Assembly (NCBI RefSeq): GCF_004116725.1
Contig: NZ_PDKG01000002.1
Location: 124,001 to 188,000, forward strand
From: Arcobacter sp. CECT 8986
GTDB taxonomy: Bacteria; Campylobacterota; Campylobacteria; Campylobacterales; Arcobacteraceae
Length of the DNA: 64,000 nucleotides
Direction: 5' to 3'
Under the pieces are notes generated by a model. It ran no database searches, was not told the origin of the DNA, and saw only the letters and a list, made by a program, of their open reading frames with translations. Shown piece after piece: positions 1 through 9,062 of the stretch. The position numbers were made by a program, and so were the translations under genes. Positions within the stretch are counted from its first letter, which is position 1; the number at the start of each line of letters is the position of its first letter.

Positions 1-110
1 GAAACCATCTTTCTCATTCCATCTTCACCAAGAACTTTAAGAAGTTGTGGATTTGGTAAGTTTACAGGAGGTCTTGTACCAAATTGTGCAGGAGTTATAT
101 CATATTGCAT
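1..110 (-). CDS. Globin-like protein, N-terminal 36 codons only
   Basis: The reading frame starts with ATG at 110 (reverse strand) and stays open to the window edge, so only the N-terminus is visible. It begins MQYDITPAQFGTRP and continues with LPNPQLLKVLGE and GMRKMV. From memory, this resembles the start of a globin family common in Campylobacterota, where a haem-binding helical domain follows. No haem ligand lies in the visible part, so the function is inferred from the N-terminal signature alone. It lies upstream of ciaB on the same strand, with a 122-base gap holding no other feature I can see. Confidence 0.5.
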   Translation of the reverse strand, partial: MQYDITPAQFGTRPPVNLPNPQLLKVLGEDGMRKMV

Positions 111-232
111 TAAGTGCCTTTTATTTTTTATGAAAATATAGCAAGTAAATAGTTGTAAAAAAAGAAGAAAATTGATTAGCTTAAAAATTTAATATTAATA
201 TTATGAAAGAGTTATAAACTAAGAGAAAACTC

Positions 233-2110
233 TTAGTTTAAATAGTTACTTTTTTTATCTTCAGTATCTAATTCTTGTCCTATCTCTTTATATTTTTCAA
301 AATAGTATTTTACAAATGCATTTATTTTTTCATCAACTGGCATAAAGTATTTTCCCTCTTTTATTGCAAATTGGTTTAAAAATAGAGTTGCATCTTTTTT
401 ATCAAGATAGTGTTTTGCTAAATTTGTATAGTTTTGAATATACCATTTTTTTAATTCAGCTTTTTTCTCATCACTTAAATCTATTTGTAAGTGCTCATCT
501 TTAAAGTTTAGAACTTTTGTACTAAATAGAGCATTTAAGTGAATTAGTCCTTCACAATAGTATGGTTGAACTTCATCAACTTCCATCCATCCTATAAGTC
601 CTACTGCTCTTTTTACTAAATCAATTAGTACTTGTTCTTCAAGCTCTTTTTCATCATCTGATTCATCACAAAAAAATGATATAAGACCACCAGTAGTTGC
701 TTTAAACTCTTCTATATTTTTAAAGTTACCAGTTTTATTCATTGTAGCTTCTGTTTCATCATCGCACCATAAAATATGTCCATATTCATGACCAATAGTA
801 CTAATATCATAAACTTGATGCCATTTTTGAGTCTCATTAAATAAAAACTCTCTATCTTTTTTAAGAAGTTCTTGTCCAAATATTTCTCTACTTAATTTTA
901 AGAAAGGTTTTGCTCTACTTGTTTGAAGTATTTCATCTGAAAATGCGAAGATTTTTTTACCTTCTTCTTTACTTACTATCTCATCATTTGGAACAACTTG
1001 AGCAGAAAATAGTCCATTGAATTCTGCACCAAAAAATAGTGCTGGTCGTCCAATATAAAGTTGTACCTTATCAAGTGATTTTAGTGAGAAATTATAGATA
1101 TTTTCATACTTTTTATTTGGCTCAAAACTACTATAAATTTTCTCAAAAGCTGATTTTATTTTGTTTACTCTATTTTCATTTTTTGCAAAAGTTGGATTTG
1201 TAAGTCTTATATCCCACTCTAAAGCAACAGCTTTTCTAAAGTGGTCTTCATAATACTCTAATGGGTGTCCAATTTGAATTGGAGTTTTTATTTTCATCCA
1301 AGCTCTATCAACATCAGCCCATTTTTCTACAAGATTATTTGTGTCTTGCTCGCTAAATGCTTTTACAAGTGCTTGAATATATAAAACATAATCCCATTTT
1401 TGATTGTATATTTCATCTTCATGTTCTATTAGTCTATCTGCAAAGTTTTCTAGTGCATCAACTACTTCTGTTACTTCTTTTTTAAATGCATCAATATAAG
1501 CTTTTGATTTATATTTATCTTTATCTTCAACTAAAGCAGAATAGCATCTATCTGCTATTTCTCCTCCATGACCTAAATCAAAAAGTTTTTCATTTTCTAA
1601 GTATTCAAAAACTTTAGTTTCATCTCCGTCAAACTTTTCAAGTAGTTGTTTGTTTGTTTTATTAATAATAAGTGCAGTCCATGAACTTTGCCATTTACTC
1701 ATAGCTTTTCCTACACTATAAACTCCATTGAATACTTCTTTATAAAAAGGAGTTAATAATTTTTCATCATCAATAAATTCTATAAGTTTTAGGTGTCTAT
1801 CTTCCCAGAATTTTTTTACAAAAATGTATGCTTTTTCTTGAAGTTCAATGATTTGTTTTTCATCTTTTTGTAGTTTTTTTAGTACTTGAACTAAAGAGTC
1901 ATCTCTTAAGTTTACTAATCTAGTAATTAGTGCAAATCTTAGATTGTCATCTAATGTTAAACCTAACTCTTTTGCAAAATCATCTATTATTGTAAGTTTA
2001 TCAAACTCTTTGTCTTCTAAATAAGTTATTAATTTGTTTGTGTTGTTTTTTTGTTCTTCTAAAAATTGATATATTTTTTCAACATCTTTTAAAAATTGGT
2101 TTTCACTCAT
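233..2110 (-). CDS. ciaB: Invasion antigen CiaB family protein with HEXXH motif
   Basis: The 625-residue product matches the length and overall character of CiaB, the Campylobacter invasion antigen, described as secreted through the flagellar export apparatus and needed for host-cell uptake. It has no signal peptide and no membrane segment, in keeping with non-Sec export or a cytoplasmic role. Residues 441-445 read HEYGH, a zinc-metallopeptidase HEXXH motif, and an EEF at 467-469 could supply the third ligand of a gluzincin-type site. The start ATG follows an AAAGGA-type ribosome site. It is transcribed alone; a DoxX-like gene lies upstream on the same strand. Free-living Campylobacterota also carry this family, so a general peptidase role is as plausible as invasion. 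Confidence 0.85.
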   Translation of the reverse strand: MSENQFLKDVEKIYQFLEEQKNNTNKLITYLEDKEFDKLTIIDDFAKELGLTLDDNLRFALITRLVNLRDDSLVQVLKKLQKDEKQIIELQEKAYIFVKKFWEDRHLKLIEFIDDEKLLTPFYKEVFNGVYSVGKAMSKWQSSWTALIINKTNKQLLEKFDGDETKVFEYLENEKLFDLGHGGEIADRCYSALVEDKDKYKSKAYIDAFKKEVTEVVDALENFADRLIEHEDEIYNQKWDYVLYIQALVKAFSEQDTNNLVEKWADVDRAWMKIKTPIQIGHPLEYYEDHFRKAVALEWDIRLTNPTFAKNENRVNKIKSAFEKIYSSFEPNKKYENIYNFSLKSLDKVQLYIGRPALFFGAEFNGLFSAQVVPNDEIVSKEEGKKIFAFSDEILQTSRAKPFLKLSREIFGQELLKKDREFLFNETQKWHQVYDISTIGHEYGHILWCDDETEATMNKTGNFKNIEEFKATTGGLISFFCDESDDEKELEEQVLIDLVKRAVGLIGWMEVDEVQPYYCEGLIHLNALFSTKVLNFKDEHLQIDLSDEKKAELKKWYIQNYTNLAKHYLDKKDATLFLNQFAIKEGKYFMPVDEKINAFVKYYFEKYKEIGQELDTEDKKSNYLN

Positions 2111-2194
2111 ATAAATCCTTTGTTTATAGATTTTGTAAGTCTATCTAGTTTAATCTTTATTTTTTAATAAGTAGGAGAAAAATAGCGAAGTAGA

Positions 2195-2572
2195 TTATAC
2201 TTCACTATTAAATAAGCTTGCTTTGTTTTTAAGTAGAAATGATACTGTTAAAATTGCTAAAAATATTAATGGAATAATAACTTCACCTAAACTACTATTT
2301 GAACTATAATGCGAATATGAAGCAAATAAAAAATCTAATGTAAAACCTGCATATGCTAAATCTCTAATTCCATCTAATCTTGATGGAAGTAAAAGCATCG
2401 CGGCTCCTATAATTTTCAAAACACCTAAAGCAGTAAAGAAGTACAAAGGATAGCCTAATTCATTTGCTATCTTTATTACAGAGTCTAATAATAATATGTC
2501 TACTGCCCCACCGACAAAACCTGCAATAATTACAACAATTAATGTTGAAATAATATACACTTTTCTTAACAT
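2195..2572 (-). CDS. DoxX-like small integral membrane protein
   Basis: The 125-residue protein has four predicted hydrophobic segments (about 5-28, 38-62, 70-88 and 97-114) and the GVLKIIGAAMLLLP stretch typical of DoxX/DoxX_2-type proteins. The N-terminal segment is Gly/Val rich and the protein ends in a short charged tail. Members of this family are inner-membrane proteins linked to redox or stress functions; the exact role is not known. A strong AAGGA ribosome site lies just before the ATG. It lies divergent from htpG, separated by about 200 bases that hold the CIRCE element. Confidence 0.6.
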   Translation of the reverse strand: MLRKVYIISTLIVVIIAGFVGGAVDILLLDSVIKIANELGYPLYFFTALGVLKIIGAAMLLLPSRLDGIRDLAYAGFTLDFLFASYSHYSSNSSLGEVIIPLIFLAILTVSFLLKNKASLFNSEV

Positions 2573-2665
2573 AAACTTCCTTTGGCAGTAGTATATAAAA
2601 AAAAAGATTATTTCTAATTTAGCAATTATATTAATCTTAAATTTTAAAGAAAAAAATCTTATAAT

Positions 2666-2692
2666 TTAGCACTTTGTCTATAAAAGTGCTAA
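2666..2692. promoter_or_regulatory. CIRCE element (HrcA operator) in front of htpG
   Basis: TTAGCACTT, nine spacer bases and AAGTGCTAA form a perfect 9-9-9 inverted repeat. The CIRCE consensus is TTAGCACTC-N9-GAGTGCTAA, so each arm differs only at its innermost base, symmetrically. It lies 82 bases upstream of the htpG start. CIRCE is the operator of the heat-shock repressor HrcA, so htpG is predicted to be under HrcA control here. Confidence 0.88.
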
Positions 2693-2773
2693 TTTGTTTA
2701 AAAACTTTAGCCAACTTTTATAAAGATTTGATAAAATTATTTCGAAAGTTTAAAAAAATATATAGGAGAAATT

Positions 2774-4687
2774 ATGGCAAAACATCAATTTCAGACAGAA
2801 GTAGGTCAATTACTACATTTAATGACTCACTCTTTATATTCAAATAAAGAGATTTTTATAAGAGAACTTGTATCAAATGCAAGTGATGCAATAGATAAAT
2901 TAAACTATTTAAAATTAACAGATGACAATATGAAATCAAAACTTCCAGAAGATTGGAAGGGTGAAATCAACATTGCATTTGACGAAGATGATAAGTCAAT
3001 TACAATCGTTGATAATGGTATTGGTATGAATGAAGAAGATTTAATCGCTTCAATTGGTACAATAGCAAAATCAGGAACAAAATCATTTGTTGAAGCACTT
3101 ACAGGTGATGCTAAAAAAGATAGTAACCTAATTGGACAATTTGGTGTAGGTTTTTACTCTGTATTTATGGTAGCATCAAATGTTGATGTTATTTCTAAAA
3201 AAGCAGGTGAAGAGCAAGCTTACAAATGGTCAAGTACAGGAACAGGTGATTTTGATATAGTTCCAGTTACTAAAGAATCAAATGGTACTGTTATTTATAT
3301 CAAATTAAAAGATGAAGAAACAAGTGAATTTGCTTCAAAACCAAGAATCCAAAATATTATTGAAAAATACTCAAATCACATCGCTTATCCAATTTTCTTA
3401 AACTACCAAGAAGAAGTTGAAGAAGAGTTAAGTGAAGAAGATAAAAAAGCTGGAAAAGAAGCTAAAAAAACTAAAGAGAAAAGACATGAGCAAATAAATG
3501 CAGCAACTGCACTATGGACTCAACCAAAATCTAAGTTAAAACAAGAAGATTATAATGAGTTTTATAAATCAATTTCTCATGATTCACAAGACCCAATGGC
3601 AACTATTCATACAAGAGCAGAGGGTGTAAACGAATATACAACACTATTTTATATTCCAAAAACTGCACCAATGGATATGTATAGAGCTGATTATCAACCA
3701 GGTGTTAAATTATATGTTAAAAGAGTATTTATTACAGATGATGAAAAAGAGTTATTACCAACTTACTTAAGATTTGTAAGAGGTATTATTGATTCAGAAG
3801 ATTTACCACTAAATGTAAGTAGAGAAATCTTACAAGAAAATAGAGTTTTAGCTAATATCAAACAAGGTTCAGTTAAAAAAATATTAAGTGAAATCAAAAA
3901 ATTAGCTAAAGATGAAGAAAAATACAAAGAGTTTGTTGAGCAATATAATAGACCTTTAAAAGAGGGTGCTTACCAAGACTTTACTAATAAAGAGACAATC
4001 TTAGACTTAATTAGATATAAATCTACAAAAACAAAAGATGGTGAGATGACTTCACTTGCAGCTTATAAAGATGCAGCAGATAGTGAACAAAAAGCAATCT
4101 ACTACATTGTAGGTGAAAATGAAAAAGTTCTTAGAAACTCTCCATTATTAGAAAGTTATAAGAAAAATGATATCGAAGTTCTTATTTTAGATGATAAAGA
4201 AATCGATGAAATTATTACTCCAACTCTTGGTGCATATAAAGAGTGGGAATTCAAAGATATTACTTCTGTTGAACCTCCAAAAGTAGAGCAATCAGAAGAA
4301 GAGAAAAAAGAAGTAGAAGAAAAATTCCAAGATATAACTAAAAAAATCAAAGATATCTTAGGTGAGTCTGTAAAAGAAGTAAAAGTTACAAATAGACTTT
4401 CTGATTCTCCATCTTGCGTAGTTAAAGATGCAGGTGACGCACAAATGGCTCAAATGATGCAAATGATGAGAGCAATGGGACAAGAATTACCAGAATCAGC
4501 ACCAATCTTAGAAATCAACCCAGACCATGAAATAGTTAAAAAACTAAATGGTTGTCCAGATGATAAAATGATTGAAGATGTATCATGGGTATTACTAGAC
4601 CAAGCTAAATTAAGTGAAGGTATGGATATTACTGATGCAGTAGCGTTTGCACAGAGATTATCTAGAATCACTGCAAAAGCACTATAG
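2774..4687 (+). CDS. htpG: Molecular chaperone HtpG (bacterial Hsp90)
   Basis: The 637-residue cytoplasmic ATP-dependent chaperone has all the expected GHKL ATPase signatures: the RELVSNASDA helix near residues 31-40, DNGIGM near 80, and the GQFGVGFYS lid loop near 120. The middle domain contains the conserved PLNVSREILQ sequence and the C-terminal dimerisation domain carries a Met-rich helix (MAQMMQMMRAMG). The start follows AGGAGAAATT. The length is close to other HtpG proteins. The gene is monocistronic and preceded by a CIRCE operator. The stop codon TAG lies inside the left end of a palindromic repeat element (4683-4809), so insertion of that element probably fixed the present C-terminus. 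Confidence 0.97.
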   Translation: MAKHQFQTEVGQLLHLMTHSLYSNKEIFIRELVSNASDAIDKLNYLKLTDDNMKSKLPEDWKGEINIAFDEDDKSITIVDNGIGMNEEDLIASIGTIAKSGTKSFVEALTGDAKKDSNLIGQFGVGFYSVFMVASNVDVISKKAGEEQAYKWSSTGTGDFDIVPVTKESNGTVIYIKLKDEETSEFASKPRIQNIIEKYSNHIAYPIFLNYQEEVEEELSEEDKKAGKEAKKTKEKRHEQINAATALWTQPKSKLKQEDYNEFYKSISHDSQDPMATIHTRAEGVNEYTTLFYIPKTAPMDMYRADYQPGVKLYVKRVFITDDEKELLPTYLRFVRGIIDSEDLPLNVSREILQENRVLANIKQGSVKKILSEIKKLAKDEEKYKEFVEQYNRPLKEGAYQDFTNKETILDLIRYKSTKTKDGEMTSLAAYKDAADSEQKAIYYIVGENEKVLRNSPLLESYKKNDIEVLILDDKEIDEIITPTLGAYKEWEFKDITSVEPPKVEQSEEEKKEVEEKFQDITKKIKDILGESVKEVKVTNRLSDSPSCVVKDAGDAQMAQMMQMMRAMGQELPESAPILEINPDHEIVKKLNGCPDDKMIEDVSWVLLDQAKLSEGMDITDAVAFAQRLSRITAKAL

Positions 4688-4809
4688 AATAATGATTTAG
4701 GTTCATCTTCGTCGTCGAAGAGAACCTATCTCTCAGTCATTTACTTTAGTAAACTCCTTCGAACTAGAACCTTTTCTTCTAGAATCTAAACCAAACTCAT
4801 TATTCTATA
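4683..4809. repeat. MITE-like palindromic element with internal hairpins
   Basis: A 127-base element is bounded by a perfect 13-base inverted repeat (TATAGAATAATGA at 4683-4695 and its complement at 4797-4809). Pairing continues inward with a few mismatches. Inside are three more hairpins: GGTTC/GAACC with CTTCG/CGAAG (4700-4726), TTTACT/AGTAAA (4740-4753), and CTAGAA/TTCTAG (4764-4782). Its base composition is visibly higher in G and C than the flanks. TA dinucleotides at both outer edges could be a target duplication. No reading frame of note is inside. It could be a miniature mobile element, or a structured RNA or terminator. Confidence 0.6.
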
Positions 4810-4858
4810 AAATATGTAATATAAGTATTTGTATTTTATAATCTTTTAAAGGAATATT

Positions 4859-5878
4859 ATGAGTAATTATATAAATGAAATAATAAATACAAAAATTGAC
4901 TTTTTAAAATCTTCTTATGTCTCAAATAAGAATGTAAATCATCAGGGAATAAAAGGTAGTCTAAATGAGATATTATTTCTTGAACTAGTAAAAGATTTGG
5001 TACCAAATAAATTTAAACTATCAAAAGGTATTGTGCAAGATTCATCTGGATTTCAATCAAATGAAAGTGATATAATTTTATATAATAATGAAATACTTCC
5101 TGCTCTTCTTTTTGGTGTAGAACTAGGATTTGTACCTTGTGAGGCAGTTGAATATATTTTTGAAATAAAAAGTACAATTAATTCTAAAGAATTAGATACA
5201 ACAATTGAAAAGTTTAAAAACTTAAAAAAGTGTATAGGATATAAAGGAAGAAATGTATTATTTTCTTTTTCAAGTGATAGCAAAAATAAATCAGAATTAG
5301 AAAGATATTATGAAAAGGATAATACTTTTTTATATAACCCTTACATTAAAGCATTTTGTGTTTTAAATAAAGGATACTATTTTTTCTCTTTGCAGAAAAT
5401 TTATTTAAAAGACTCTATAAATAAAAATGATTTTGTAAAACAATTCATAAAACAAAATAAGAGTCATGATATTATTGTTGGGGATAATAATTTCAAAATT
5501 GGATATGAAGCAGAAAATATTGATGTTAATATTGAAAAAGATTTAATAATAAATGGTATAAATTATGAAGATATATACTTTACTTATTATTGCTGGGCAG
5601 GAATAGAAGATAAAAAAGGTAATTGTAATTTACTAGGGCTTTTATCTGGTATTTCAAATACTTTATGTACAGAAAAGTTTGGAACTTATTTGTTATCTAA
5701 TTGCATTGATAATAGTTTTAATATTTATACGGAATATATTGTAGATATGTGGAATAATGAAAGTTATAAAAAAATAGATTTTGATGGATTTAATGAGACT
5801 ATTTTAAATTCAAATAGATTTACTTTATCTTTAAATAATGATGGAAAATTAAATAAACTTGTAGTTAATAAAAATTAG
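4859..5878 (+). CDS. DUF6602-type protein, PD-(D/E)XK nuclease-like core
   Basis: The 339-residue soluble protein has an N-terminal half resembling DUF6602 proteins. The order of motifs suggests a restriction-endonuclease-like fold: E37 in a GSLNEILFLELV helix, NESDIILYN with D71, then FEIKS with E102 and K104. These are the spacings expected for a D...ExK active site. The C-terminal half (about 170-339) is not recognised. Codon use is very AT-rich. It stands alone next to the MITE-like element and may have been acquired by transfer. DUF6602 proteins have no established biochemical function that I can name; a nuclease or defence role is inference. Confidence 0.6.
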   Translation: MSNYINEIINTKIDFLKSSYVSNKNVNHQGIKGSLNEILFLELVKDLVPNKFKLSKGIVQDSSGFQSNESDIILYNNEILPALLFGVELGFVPCEAVEYIFEIKSTINSKELDTTIEKFKNLKKCIGYKGRNVLFSFSSDSKNKSELERYYEKDNTFLYNPYIKAFCVLNKGYYFFSLQKIYLKDSINKNDFVKQFIKQNKSHDIIVGDNNFKIGYEAENIDVNIEKDLIINGINYEDIYFTYYCWAGIEDKKGNCNLLGLLSGISNTLCTEKFGTYLLSNCIDNSFNIYTEYIVDMWNNESYKKIDFDGFNETILNSNRFTLSLNNDGKLNKLVVNKN

Positions 5879-5932
5879 AACATTAAAAAGTGAAATCGAA
5901 AATTTGATTTCAACTTTCTAATATTAAGAAAA

Positions 5933-6256
5933 TTAGTCCTCTAAAATATCTTCATCTTCTGATTCTATTACTTCTTTTTCTGGTCTTTTTTCTGCTCTTG
6001 CAAGGATTTCAAGATAAAATGTTTTGCATTTTGCTTGTGCTGCTTCATCTATTGATTTTGTGATTTCTGCGAACTCTATTGTTTTTGGTTCTTCATCTTC
6101 TTTTGCAAATTTACAATTAAAAAACCAAAAGTCCTTATCTTCTGGAAGTTCTTTTCTTTTTTCTCTTTTTATATATTTTCTTACTTCGTGTTTTATACCT
6201 TCTACAACTCTATCTGGATGTTTGTTTTCTACTTGTATTTTAAATGTTTTTTTCAC
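5933..6256 (-). CDS. DUF6172 family protein
   Basis: The 107-residue hydrophilic protein starts at GTG five bases after AAGGA. The N-terminal MKKTFKIQ, the KHEVRKYIKRERRK-like basic helix (here HEVRKYIKREKRKELP) and the FWFFNCKF segment are the marks of DUF6172, a small family found across Proteobacteria and Campylobacterota. The C-terminal 20 residues are strongly acidic. The function of the family is unknown. It is convergent with the DUF6602 gene and divergent from the TauE gene. Confidence 0.7.
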   Translation of the reverse strand: MKKTFKIQVENKHPDRVVEGIKHEVRKYIKREKRKELPEDKDFWFFNCKFAKEDEEPKTIEFAEITKSIDEAAQAKCKTFYLEILARAEKRPEKEVIESEDEDILED

Positions 6257-6379
6257 AAGTTTCCTTTATTTATATTTTCGCAATTGTATCTAAGTTTTAC
6301 TATATTTGTCTGTTTTTGTACTCTTTTTTACAAATTATTTTTTTTAGGTTAGTTTTATTTTATATAGATATAATCTTTA

Positions 6380-6399
6380 GTAATATCTTTTGGTATTAC
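6380..6399. promoter_or_regulatory. Inverted repeat upstream of the TauE/LysR pair
   Basis: GTAATATC, four T residues and GGTATTAC form an inverted repeat with one mismatch; a further GTAAT half-site lies at 6412-6416. The site is 33 bases before the permease start. A LysR-type regulator is the second gene of the unit, so this is a candidate binding site for it, but the pairing is only inferred. Confidence 0.35.
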
Positions 6400-6431
6400 A
6401 CATAATTATACGTAATATTAAGGATTCTCAT

Positions 6432-7175
6432 ATGGAATATACTTTTATCATAGCTTTATGCTTAACACTCTTCTTTGCTTCGACTGTTCACGGGGCAATT
6501 GGTTTTGGCTTTGGGATGATTTCTACTCCTATAATTGCACTTTTTACAGATATGCAAACTACTATTTTATATATGCTTATTCCAACTATGGGTGCAAATA
6601 TTTTAAGTATTTTAAGTGAAGGTAAATTTTTAGAGGCTTTAAGAAAGTTCTGGCTTATCATAATTTTGATGGTACTTGGAAGTGCTTTAGGTACAGTTTT
6701 ACTTCTTTATACAAACTCAGACCTTTTTAAATTATTGCTTGCAGCAATTATATTTTTGTATCTTCTTCAATCTGTTGTCAAAATAGAAGCAACTTTTGTA
6801 TCGAAATATCCACGAAGTTCGACTTATGGTTTGGGTGTTTTTGGTGGAATGTTATCAGGGCTTACAAATATTGTTGCACCTTTGATGATTATGTATACTT
6901 TAGAGATGAAATATACAAGAAAAGATACTGTACAGTTATCTAACCTTTGTTTTTTATTTACAAAAATAGGTCAAATAACAGTTTTTTTACTTCATGGAAG
7001 TTTCACAATAGAAGACTTTAATATCTCTATGGTAGGACTTGCAGCTACATTTATTGGTATGTTTTTAGGAATAAAAATAAAAAAATTAATTGATTCAAAA
7101 CTATATGTGAAGATATTAAAAGTTCTTTTATTTATAATAGCTTCTATGTTAGTTGTACAAACAATAAGTTTTTAG
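6432..7175 (+). CDS. TauE/SafE family sulfite or organic anion exporter
   Basis: I chose the ATG at 6432 because AAGGA lies seven bases upstream; this gives 247 residues beginning MEYTFIIALCLTLFF. About eight hydrophobic segments are present, with the family hallmark HGAIGFGFGMISTP after the first segment and GLTNIVAPLMIMY in the second half. TauE/SafE proteins are inner-membrane permeases for small anions, mostly C1/C2 organosulfonates or sulfite. Nothing in the sequence fixes the substrate. A LysR-type regulator follows after nine bases, very likely co-transcribed, and probably responds to the transported compound. Confidence 0.8.
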   Translation: MEYTFIIALCLTLFFASTVHGAIGFGFGMISTPIIALFTDMQTTILYMLIPTMGANILSILSEGKFLEALRKFWLIIILMVLGSALGTVLLLYTNSDLFKLLLAAIIFLYLLQSVVKIEATFVSKYPRSSTYGLGVFGGMLSGLTNIVAPLMIMYTLEMKYTRKDTVQLSNLCFLFTKIGQITVFLLHGSFTIEDFNISMVGLAATFIGMFLGIKIKKLIDSKLYVKILKVLLFIIASMLVVQTISF

Positions 7176-7184
7176 GATAAAAGA

Positions 7185-8003
7185 ATGGATTCAAATTTAC
7201 TAAAAGTTTTTATTACAGTTGCAAATACAAAAAGTATTTCACTTGGTGCAAAAGAGTTGAACTTTACTCAATCAAATGTAACTCTACGAATAAAACAACT
7301 TGAAAAGAGTTTAGGATATGAACTTTTTCATAGAACAAATAGGGGAGTTATTTTAACGTTAGAGGGAGAAAAACTCTATCCTTTTGCAATAGATATAGTA
7401 AAAAAAGTAGAAGAAGCCACTTTAAAAATGAGAGATATAAACTATCATGAGTTACTAAAAGTTGGCTCAACTCAATCAAATACAACTATTAGATTGACAA
7501 ACTTTCTAAAAAAACTAAATAAAGACTTTGAAGATATGAAGCTTGAGTTTGTAGTTGATAGTAGTTTGAACCTAATAGAACAACTTTTAGATTATAAACT
7601 TGATATCGCTTTTGTAAATGGAAATCCAAACCATAAAGACTTAAAAGTATTAAATACTATAAAAGAGGATATTGTATTAGTAGAACCAAAAGACAAAACA
7701 GCACAAAATACAATTTTTGCATATAAAAATGGCTGTTTAAATCGTATATTTTTAGAAAAATATCTATCTGAAAATAAAAAGAATAAATACAAAAAAGTAA
7801 ATTTAGAAAACTACGAACTTATACTTGCTTGTGTAGAAGCTGGATATGGAGTTGCACTTTTTTCAAGACCAATAATTGAGAAGTTTGGATATATAAATAG
7901 ACTAAAAGTTACTAATATGGATTTTGAACTTGATACTCATTTAGTATGTAGAAAAGACTTCCCTCTAATAATAGAAAATTATTTGAGAAAATTAAAGTTG
8001 TAA
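7185..8003 (+). CDS. LysR-type transcriptional regulator
   Basis: The 272-residue protein has the N-terminal winged helix of LysR regulators (residues 2-60; ELNFTQSNVTLRIKQLEKSLG recognition region, followed by FHRTNRGVILT) and a periplasmic-binding-like effector domain from about 88. The effector domain is slightly shorter than usual (family about 290-310). It is preceded by an AGGAT ribosome site and lies nine bases after the TauE gene, so it is probably translated from the same mRNA. The same-strand order is unusual, since many LysR genes are divergent from their target; here autoregulation from the shared upstream palindrome is the likely scheme. Confidence 0.88.
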   Translation: MDSNLLKVFITVANTKSISLGAKELNFTQSNVTLRIKQLEKSLGYELFHRTNRGVILTLEGEKLYPFAIDIVKKVEEATLKMRDINYHELLKVGSTQSNTTIRLTNFLKKLNKDFEDMKLEFVVDSSLNLIEQLLDYKLDIAFVNGNPNHKDLKVLNTIKEDIVLVEPKDKTAQNTIFAYKNGCLNRIFLEKYLSENKKNKYKKVNLENYELILACVEAGYGVALFSRPIIEKFGYINRLKVTNMDFELDTHLVCRKDFPLIIENYLRKLKL

Positions 8004-8105
8004 AATTACTAAAATAATGCATAAAAAACCCTTCAAATTACCTAATATTAAGAGATTGTGTTATATCTTATTTTTTGAAAATATATAACTATATTAGGAG
8101 TCAAG

Positions 8106-9062
8106 TTGAGTCAAATTGAATTTAAAAATATGTATGATGAGTTTAATAGTAAATTCCAAAATAAAGAGTATGAAAAAGCTTTAGATTTAACTTATGAACT
8201 TTTACAATTAGCAGGTGAGTCACAGCTAGAAGTTGCATATGCACTTATGGCAAAAGCAAGAGTATTGATGGTATTAGATAAAAAAGAGAAAGTAATTGTT
8301 ACATTTGATGAGATTATAGACTCTTTTTATGATGCTGATGATGAGACAATTTTATATATTCTTGCTTATGCTTTATATAATAAAGCAATGGTTTTAGCGA
8401 AACTAAAAAAATATGATGAAGAATTAGCATGTTATGATAAATTATTAGAAAAATTCATCACAGATGTTTCACCTAAAATAGAGTTGATTTTAGTAAAAAC
8501 ATACCTAAATAAAGCTATTTGTACAAAAGAGATAGGAAAACTTGAAGACGTTGCAGCTGTTTATGAAGAGTTTATTAGAAACTTTCATAATTCGCAACAA
8601 GAAGAGGTTTTATATGATGTATCAAGTGCACTGTTTAATCTATCTTCAACTTATCAAAAATTAGAACAAAATGATAAAGCAATTGCTACATATGATAGAT
8701 TATTAAAATTATTTAATGACACTACAATTGAAACTATTTTAGAAGTTGTAGCAAAAGCATTAGTAAATAAAGCTTCGATGTTAAGTGATGAAAATGAGTA
8801 CACAAAAGCATTGGAAACTTATGATGAAATAATTAATAGATTTGAACAAAGTGAAAATAGTAAATTATTAGCTCAAGTAGCTCTTGCATCTTATAATAAA
8901 ATACTTTTATTAGGTGAATTAGGAAGAGAAAAAGAGTTATCAAAAGTTTGTGATAAATTTATTGAGCAGTTTGCAAATACAAAAGATACAATAATAAATG
9001 ATATGGTATTAACTGCTGAAGTTTTAAGGGATAAAGAAAAGTTTAATACAAACTCTTTTTAA
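8106..9062 (+). CDS. Tetratricopeptide repeat protein
   Basis: The 318-residue protein begins at TTG, six bases after AGGAG. It has no signal peptide. Seven or so helical-hairpin repeats with a period of roughly 46 residues can be seen. Each contains a [Y/F]-x2-A-[L/I]-x2-Y-[D/E]-x-[L/I] signature (for example YEKALDLTYELL, DKAIATYDRLL, TKALETYDEII) alternating with A-x-A-L-[Y/V/F]-N-[K/L]-A helices. Such repeats act as protein-binding scaffolds; no partner can be named. The gene is monocistronic and ends in a bidirectional terminator shared with the efflux operon. Confidence 0.8.
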   Translation: MSQIEFKNMYDEFNSKFQNKEYEKALDLTYELLQLAGESQLEVAYALMAKARVLMVLDKKEKVIVTFDEIIDSFYDADDETILYILAYALYNKAMVLAKLKKYDEELACYDKLLEKFITDVSPKIELILVKTYLNKAICTKEIGKLEDVAAVYEEFIRNFHNSQQEEVLYDVSSALFNLSSTYQKLEQNDKAIATYDRLLKLFNDTTIETILEVVAKALVNKASMLSDENEYTKALETYDEIINRFEQSENSKLLAQVALASYNKILLLGELGREKELSKVCDKFIEQFANTKDTIINDMVLTAEVLRDKEKFNTNSF

